DNA of 64,000 nucleotides, from NCBI GenBank assembly GCA_964036665.1, contig OZ038532.1, positions 22,843,037-22,907,036 of the forward strand. The letters are read 5' to 3'. Numbering within the stretch: position 1 is the first letter of the stretch; each line of letters starts with the position of its first letter. The notes beneath the pieces are model-generated. The model saw nothing but the letters and a program-made list of their open reading frames with translations. It did no database searches and had not been told where the DNA came from. This document shows, in pieces, positions 59,124 to 64,000 of the stretch. Both the position numbers and the translations under genes were made by a program. Origin of the DNA: Gordius sp. MW1 (taxonomy: Eukaryota; Nematomorpha; Gordioida; Gordea; Gordiidae).

Positions 59124-62100
59124 ATGCATAATACTATTGATTTATCTACCCATCAAAAAATATTTCAGAACTTACAGCATGCACAACGGATTTCTATAGA
59201 TATTGGTAAGAGTATTTACATACTATATAATGATTTTCAGGTGGTTCTTTGGCCAAATTGGCTTATCTTGTTAATGTCCCCCGAAAGAAAACTATATATG
59301 CCATAAATGGAAAGGATCAAGTAGCTAGATATAATTATTATTTTATTATATATAGCCATATGAAATTGAAGAAGTTGGTGCACAACTTCATTTTATTAAA
59401 TTTGAAACAAAGTGTATAGAGTCATGTTTACAGTTTATTCAAAAACATATAGCTACTCTACCAGATTACAAATCCTGCAATATATTAAAAGCTACCGGTG
59501 GTGGAGCTTATAAATACATAGATTTAATAAAAGAAAAATTAAATTTTATGTAGGTAAATCATAAAATAATGACTATATAAATTTAAGTGTTGAGAGAGAA
59601 GATGAAATGGATTGTTTGGTTGAAGGCTGTAACTTCCTATTAAAACACATACCTGAAGAGGCATTTTATTATAATAAACAAGGCAGTCCTGAATACCAGT
59701 TTCAAAGTATTGGTGTCAATGTATATCCTTATTTGTTAGTAAATATAGGCTCTGGAGTTAGTATATTAAAAGTAAATATTGCTTTCATCAAATTATGGAT
59801 AATTAGGTTGAGTCAGAAACCAAGTATACCCGAATTGGTGGTACTTCAATGGGTGGTGGAACATTTTGGGGTTTAGGATCACTTTTAACCCAAGCTAAGG
59901 TATTTGTAAATTTAATGTCAAACAAAATGTCAGGGTTTTGATGAACTTCTTGCACTAGCTGATAAAGGTGATCACAGAAATGTTGATATGTTGGTGAAAG
60001 ATATTTATGGAGGAGATTACACTGCACTTAACTTACCTGGAAATTTAATAGCAAGTAGTTTAGGAAAAACTGTTAGAAGATCCTCTGTTTGGTTAGTAGT
60101 TTATGCCATAACTATTTTTAGTTTTGTGTTTTTATCACTTTTTGTAAAGTAATTATCTTCAATTAAAAGTTATGTGATGACCCAATACATGTATGTTGCA
60201 TGAATAATTTTGTAAATATTTTATTCAAAGTATTGCCCATTGTCAGCTATAAGTTTTTTTTCACCTCTAGTAATTTGAATTTATACTAAAAATTATGGCT
60301 CACCTGAGGCAAAGTTATCAAGCAATTTTCATAAATTTTAGTGTAGTGTTAACAGTATAAATATAAAAACACATGAGAGGCGGAGTCGAAGTAACAAAAT
60401 CTGTTGAAGCAATGAGCAGATTGTTTAAGCAGTGCAGATAGGAGAGTTAATAGAAGCAATTTCTATGAGTTAGTCACAATTTTTTAAGATGTTTACCAAT
60501 TGGCCCCTCTGGCCCTCCCCCACCTTGCCTTAGATTTAACTCTTCTTTTTTAAGAAAAGAATCACGATTAATAATATTATACACAAAAAAAGGTGACAAA
60601 ATAATACACTTAAAAATATTTAAAAAATACCTAAATAAAAAATGTTGTTAAGCCTGAAATGCTCAAATTTTGTTACGGTGCTGGCCTGGCCCCACTAGAA
60701 AATCAAATTTTATGACAGTAGCCCGGCAAGGCTCATGGGTCAAATTTTTCTCATCTCGTATCTTTATTATACCATAAATACAAATTATAAAAAATTATTG
60801 TGAACATTTCTCTCCCCCCGCCCCCCCCCCCCCCCTCCCCCCTCCCACATGAGAAAATCTTGGCTACGTGCCTGCTACCCATGCTGAGTTGTGTTAGAAA
60901 TTAAAAAAAACTCTCGCCCTATGCTTTTAAATGAAAAGCCTGGATTAATATTGGATATCATTGTTTGTTTCAATCTTTTGCATCCATCTTTATAAGTCTA
61001 GAGATTGGTGGAGTATTTATAGATCAAAAAGTAGATTAATATGCTTTTACCTGGCACCAGTTGAAGCCTAAAAAAGCTTTAAAGGGTTTGGCCAATAAAT
61101 TGACTCATTTTCTGACATTTTTATAATGTGTGAGACTATTTACTAATGCTTATAGATTTAACATATTTCTTACTCTGAATTTTAATACAATTTTACAAGG
61201 GTTCTATGTCAAAATTATATTAAGGTTTAGTTTAGTGCTATAATTGCAACCTAGTAGCAACTCACGTTAATAACTCGAGATCAAATTAATACATTTTATT
61301 ATTCCGCCGTGTTATATTTTAATTCGTTTTTCTTTTTTTCGTCTACAAAGTACTTCCGTGATTGTATTAACTTTTTATAAAATGTTCCTTGTGATATTTC
61401 AGGTATCCTCCAGCTAACGCGGGACTCCCCAATTGTCAACCCATATTTTATCCCAGGAGTCGTAGTAATTCATCCCGAAGTCCAACACGTGACGATCCAG
61501 TCAGCACTATCCCTCTCACCCTGGAGACGCTAGAAATTGAGGACATAGACGCGAGGCTGGGTCCTGCCCAGGTCCAGGACCAAAATGATTCTGCTGGGTA
61601 CCACTCGGGCGAATTTAGTCATCGACATTTCACGACGGAATTGAACACGACTACAACAACCACATTGCCCGTCCCAAAGGAAGAAAGCAGCCCCGAGGAG
61701 GTAGTGAGTCGCGTTGGTGGTAATGGGAGGAGATGCAACAACAAGACTAGACCGAAGTCAGAAGATTTGAGTCACATACCATCGCAGAATAGCAATGTGC
61801 GCAAAAACTCGTGTTCAGGTATGAAATAAGGGAGGAGCTCATCAGAACTCATCAGAAAAGGAGCACAATGCTCAGGATGAATTTAACAAATGTCTTAGCA
61901 CAAAATATTTTATATTAACATGTTCTAGTGATATCATAACAAGTTATATGGGTTAGGGTAAGTATTAGGGCCAGAGTAAGGGTTAGGGTTTGGGTTATAA
62001 TAACAATTCCTGATGAGCTCTGATGTGCTCCTTTGACCCCCACTCTGAAATAATAAGTACCCTCTAGTTACTGCCATCTAGGGAAAATTTTCAATTCGAG

Positions 62101-63950
62101 TCTATGTTAAATTTAAATATTTTTGGTACTAAAGAAGGGGAAAAATGTTATTGGAACCATTTCAATTTAAAAAAATCATCTAATTATGCTCCTGTAATCA
62201 TTATGAAATTTTTTTAAAAACTGGCTGAAAAACAATTTTTAATTGTTTCAGAGATATCGATATTTTTTCCTTTTCGCCCTTTGTATTTTTATGAATTAGT
62301 CTTGAAACGTATTAATTAATTTAAACGATTTTTAATAAGCAAAGAAACTTGCAAATATTCGAATCTAAAAATTTTTCGAATGTAATTCATATCCTTATTA
62401 ATTGCTATGCAATTTATGGGCTCGTTTTTTGGTTGTCCGTCCGTCCGTTGTCCGTTGTCTACCCTCCCTATCTATTTGCATTGGGTATATTAGGTTATCG
62501 ATTTTTTAAATTAATGCATGAGAAAGAGGTGCCCCACCCCTCATCTCTATCTCCCTCGCTTTCGGGCGGGGTCGGGTTTTAATTGCTACGTTAAATTAAT
62601 GCATAAGTATATCTATTCGTTGTTGAATTGGATAACATTGATTTTAATTGCTATAATTACCCTATGCCCTCCACTACAAGGGTTTGGGTTAGAATCTCGG
62701 AGTTTTTTTAAACTCTTATGATTGTTCTTGTTACTACCATTGATAATAAGACTTTTTGGCCGTCTGCTGGCTGCTGACCAATGAAAAAATGACCATTGGC
62801 CAAAATGTGAATCCAAGTTTATTTTTTCTTTTTTTTTGACTATTATGATTGTTCCTGTTACTACCATTGCTAATACGACTTTTCGGCCGTCCACTGGCTG
62901 CTGACCAATGGAATAAAATGACCATTGGCCAAAATGTGATTCGAAATTTTTGTTTTGTTTTTTGACTATTATGAATTTATATCTTCTTTTACCGTGTCCT
63001 GGCTGCTGACCAATGGAATAAAATGACCATTGGCCAAAATGTGATTCGAAATTTTTTTTTTTCGTTTTTTTTACTCTTATGAATTTATATCCATTTTTAC
63101 CGTGTGCTGGCTGCTGACCGATGGAAAAAAATGACCATTGGCCAAAGTGAGCATCAAATTTTTTTTTCCGTTTTTTTGGCTATTATTGACTTATAGAGTA
63201 TCTGCTGGTACTGACCAATAAAGAAAAAATGACCATTCGCCAAATTTTTGATTTTTTTAATTAAAAATTGTTCAAATCAAAAATTTCTCCCAACAATTCT
63301 GCAAATTCTTAACATTGTGATGTTTTATAATATAAAGTTTGTTAGACCCCTAATCACTAAAGGCTGTAAAAACTAATGTAATACGCAACTAGATGCAAAC
63401 ACTAAATCTAACCCTAACCCTTGCCTATATTACATTTTGCCTATATATGGAGAATTTGTATAAATAATTAATTAATCATTAGGCATTTAATACCCCCCTT
63501 AGGCATTCTCGCCCCTTCCCACCTTTCTCGCCCATAAATTGCATAGCAAATATGATACATTTATACGAAGTAAAGATGAGTCGTCCCCCCTTCCCTTCCC
63601 CCCTTCCCTTCTCCCCTCCCCTCCCCCTTCCCACGAGGGCCGAAGGCCCGAGTCTTATTATTCGACGAATTTGGAATCGAATATCAAAAATATAAGATTT
63701 AATTCGAAATGCAGAGGCTTAGTTTTAATACGTGATGATATTTGTGTGGGGTGGGGGGATAGGTCAAAAGTTTCGTGAAGAAGATATCGTGCACTCGTTG
63801 TTGATAGCGATAAGCAACGATATCGGGCAAATAGCATACCTCAACGCCCGCCTCCACAACCTCACCCGCATCTACTTCGGGGGCTTCTTCATTCGTGGCC
63901 ACCCCCTGACTATGCACACCATCACCTACGCCATCAACTTTTGGTCTAAA
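59124..63950 (+). CDS. PANK4: PANK4-like pantothenate kinase (continues past the window)
   Basis: Type II pantothenate kinase fold: ATP-dependent phosphorylation of pantothenate, first step to coenzyme A. In animals PANK4 is fused to a C-terminal phosphatase, which would lie outside the window. Exons: 59124-59205, 59241-59320, 59356-59549, 59588-59771, 59807-59899, 59934-60091, probably 61403-61818, then 63763-63950; all phases agree. Start ATG 59124 gives [20 protein letters not shown], aligning with the PANK4 N-terminus. Motifs: [18 protein letters not shown] (about 101-108), [10 protein letters not shown] (E125), [23 protein letters not shown] (R189), DIYGGDY, then [15 protein letters not shown] and [11 protein letters not shown], which are PANK4-type rather than PANK1-3-type. 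E125 and R189 fall where mammalian PANK4 has Val and Trp, so kinase activity is plausible. Introns 1-5 are 34-38 bp. Confidence 0.87.
60092..61402. other. PANK4-like gene, first long intron
   Basis: Begins GTTAGT. If read through instead, the frame gives a hydrophobic 20-residue tail and a stop at about 60152, an alternative end that cannot be excluded. Otherwise AT-rich with a poly(C) run near 60820; no element boundaries seen. Confidence 0.5.
61403..61818 (+). CDS. Low-complexity exon, probably part of the PANK4-like gene
   Basis: A clear acceptor (TGATATTTCAG) and donor (TCAG|GTATGA) bound an open 416-bp exon rich in Ser, Thr, Pro and Glu ([15 protein letters not shown], poly-Thr, EESSPEE). 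It enters at phase 2 and leaves at phase 1, which fits the exons at 60091 and 63763. It would insert about 139 residues between ASSLGKT and [10 protein letters not shown], where known PANK4 has only a few residues. It is GC-rich, unlike the first six exons. Without transcript data it could also belong to another gene. Confidence 0.55.
61830..62045. mobile_element. Small foldback MITE just after a splice donor
   Basis: Arms AGGAGCTCATCAGAACTCATC (left) and GATGAGCTCTGATGTGCTCCT (right, inverted, imperfect). TGAAATAA occurs at 61822-61829 and 62046-62053 as a probable 8-bp duplication. The centre has GGGTTAGGG-type repeats. It lies 11 bp inside the intron after 61818. Confidence 0.75.
62398..63653 (+). 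mobile_element. Helentron-like element, copy 4 (PANK4 intron)
   Basis: Family 5' repeat, GTCC microsatellite, the same GAAAGAGGTGCCCCACCCC leader as copy 1, about five ~120-bp units (62715-63240), the 3' subterminal repeat (about 63531-63550), a pyrimidine tract, and hairpin GGGCC-GAA-GGCCC at 63637-63649. It lies in the intron before the exon at 63763. Confidence 0.75.
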
Positions 63951-64000
63951 GTGAGACTTATGGTTACCTATTCAAAAAAATAACCTTTATTATTTGAATA

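Overview
The window is animal nuclear DNA, probably from an AT-rich invertebrate. Genes are split by GT-AG introns, one gene has introns of only 34-38 bp, and most of the rest is nested transposable elements with long C/G and A/T tracts. I cannot name the species. Host genes seen: (1) a nearly complete DGCR8/Pasha gene (Microprocessor RNA-binding subunit), 18 exons from 2 to 9933, 5' end outside the window; (2) a METTL24-like (FkbM-type) methyltransferase, last two exons at 41820-42715; (3) a PANK4-like pantothenate kinase starting at 59124 and running off the right edge.

Layout. 1-9933: DGCR8, whose introns hold a (CATT)n microsatellite, a MITE and two copies of a repeat family that looks like non-autonomous Helentrons (subterminal inverted repeats, GTCC microsatellite, tandem ~120-bp array, pyrimidine tract, 3' hairpin with a GAA loop). 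13066-24546: a decayed piggyBac on the minus strand, split by a complete 9.6-kb Ty3/Gypsy element (837-bp LTRs, ATTCT target duplication). Inside the Gypsy element lies a polyadenylated 3' piece of a LINE-type RNA between ~750-bp direct repeats, best explained as RNA captured by template switching. 26147-31356: another Helentron-like copy, a perfect 68-bp foldback with 11-bp target duplication, a CTCGT-rich hAT-type element, and a Helentron-like 3' end with five hairpins in a row. 32775-38930: a satellite-like region into which a 325-bp retroposon and a short LTR element (TRIM type) inserted; an apparently intact piggyBac then landed in the TRIM's 5' LTR. Sister copies give empty sites for both the TRIM and the piggyBac. 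43840-46375: dead RTE-like LINE with a MITE inside. 48931-59057: a second CTCGT-rich hAT-type copy, broken by a decayed Gypsy element and by a 3.66-kb TIR element; each of these carries a small MITE of one family with 8-bp target duplications.

Together: the host genes do not form one pathway. DGCR8 works with Drosha in primary-microRNA processing, and the PANK4-like protein belongs to coenzyme A metabolism. The strongest candidates for something new are the RNA-capturing Gypsy element (14271-17255), its unusual coding layout and 50-nt tRNA-Met match, the GAA-hairpin Helentron-like family, and a PANK4-like kinase that keeps both catalytic residues lost in mammalian PANK4.
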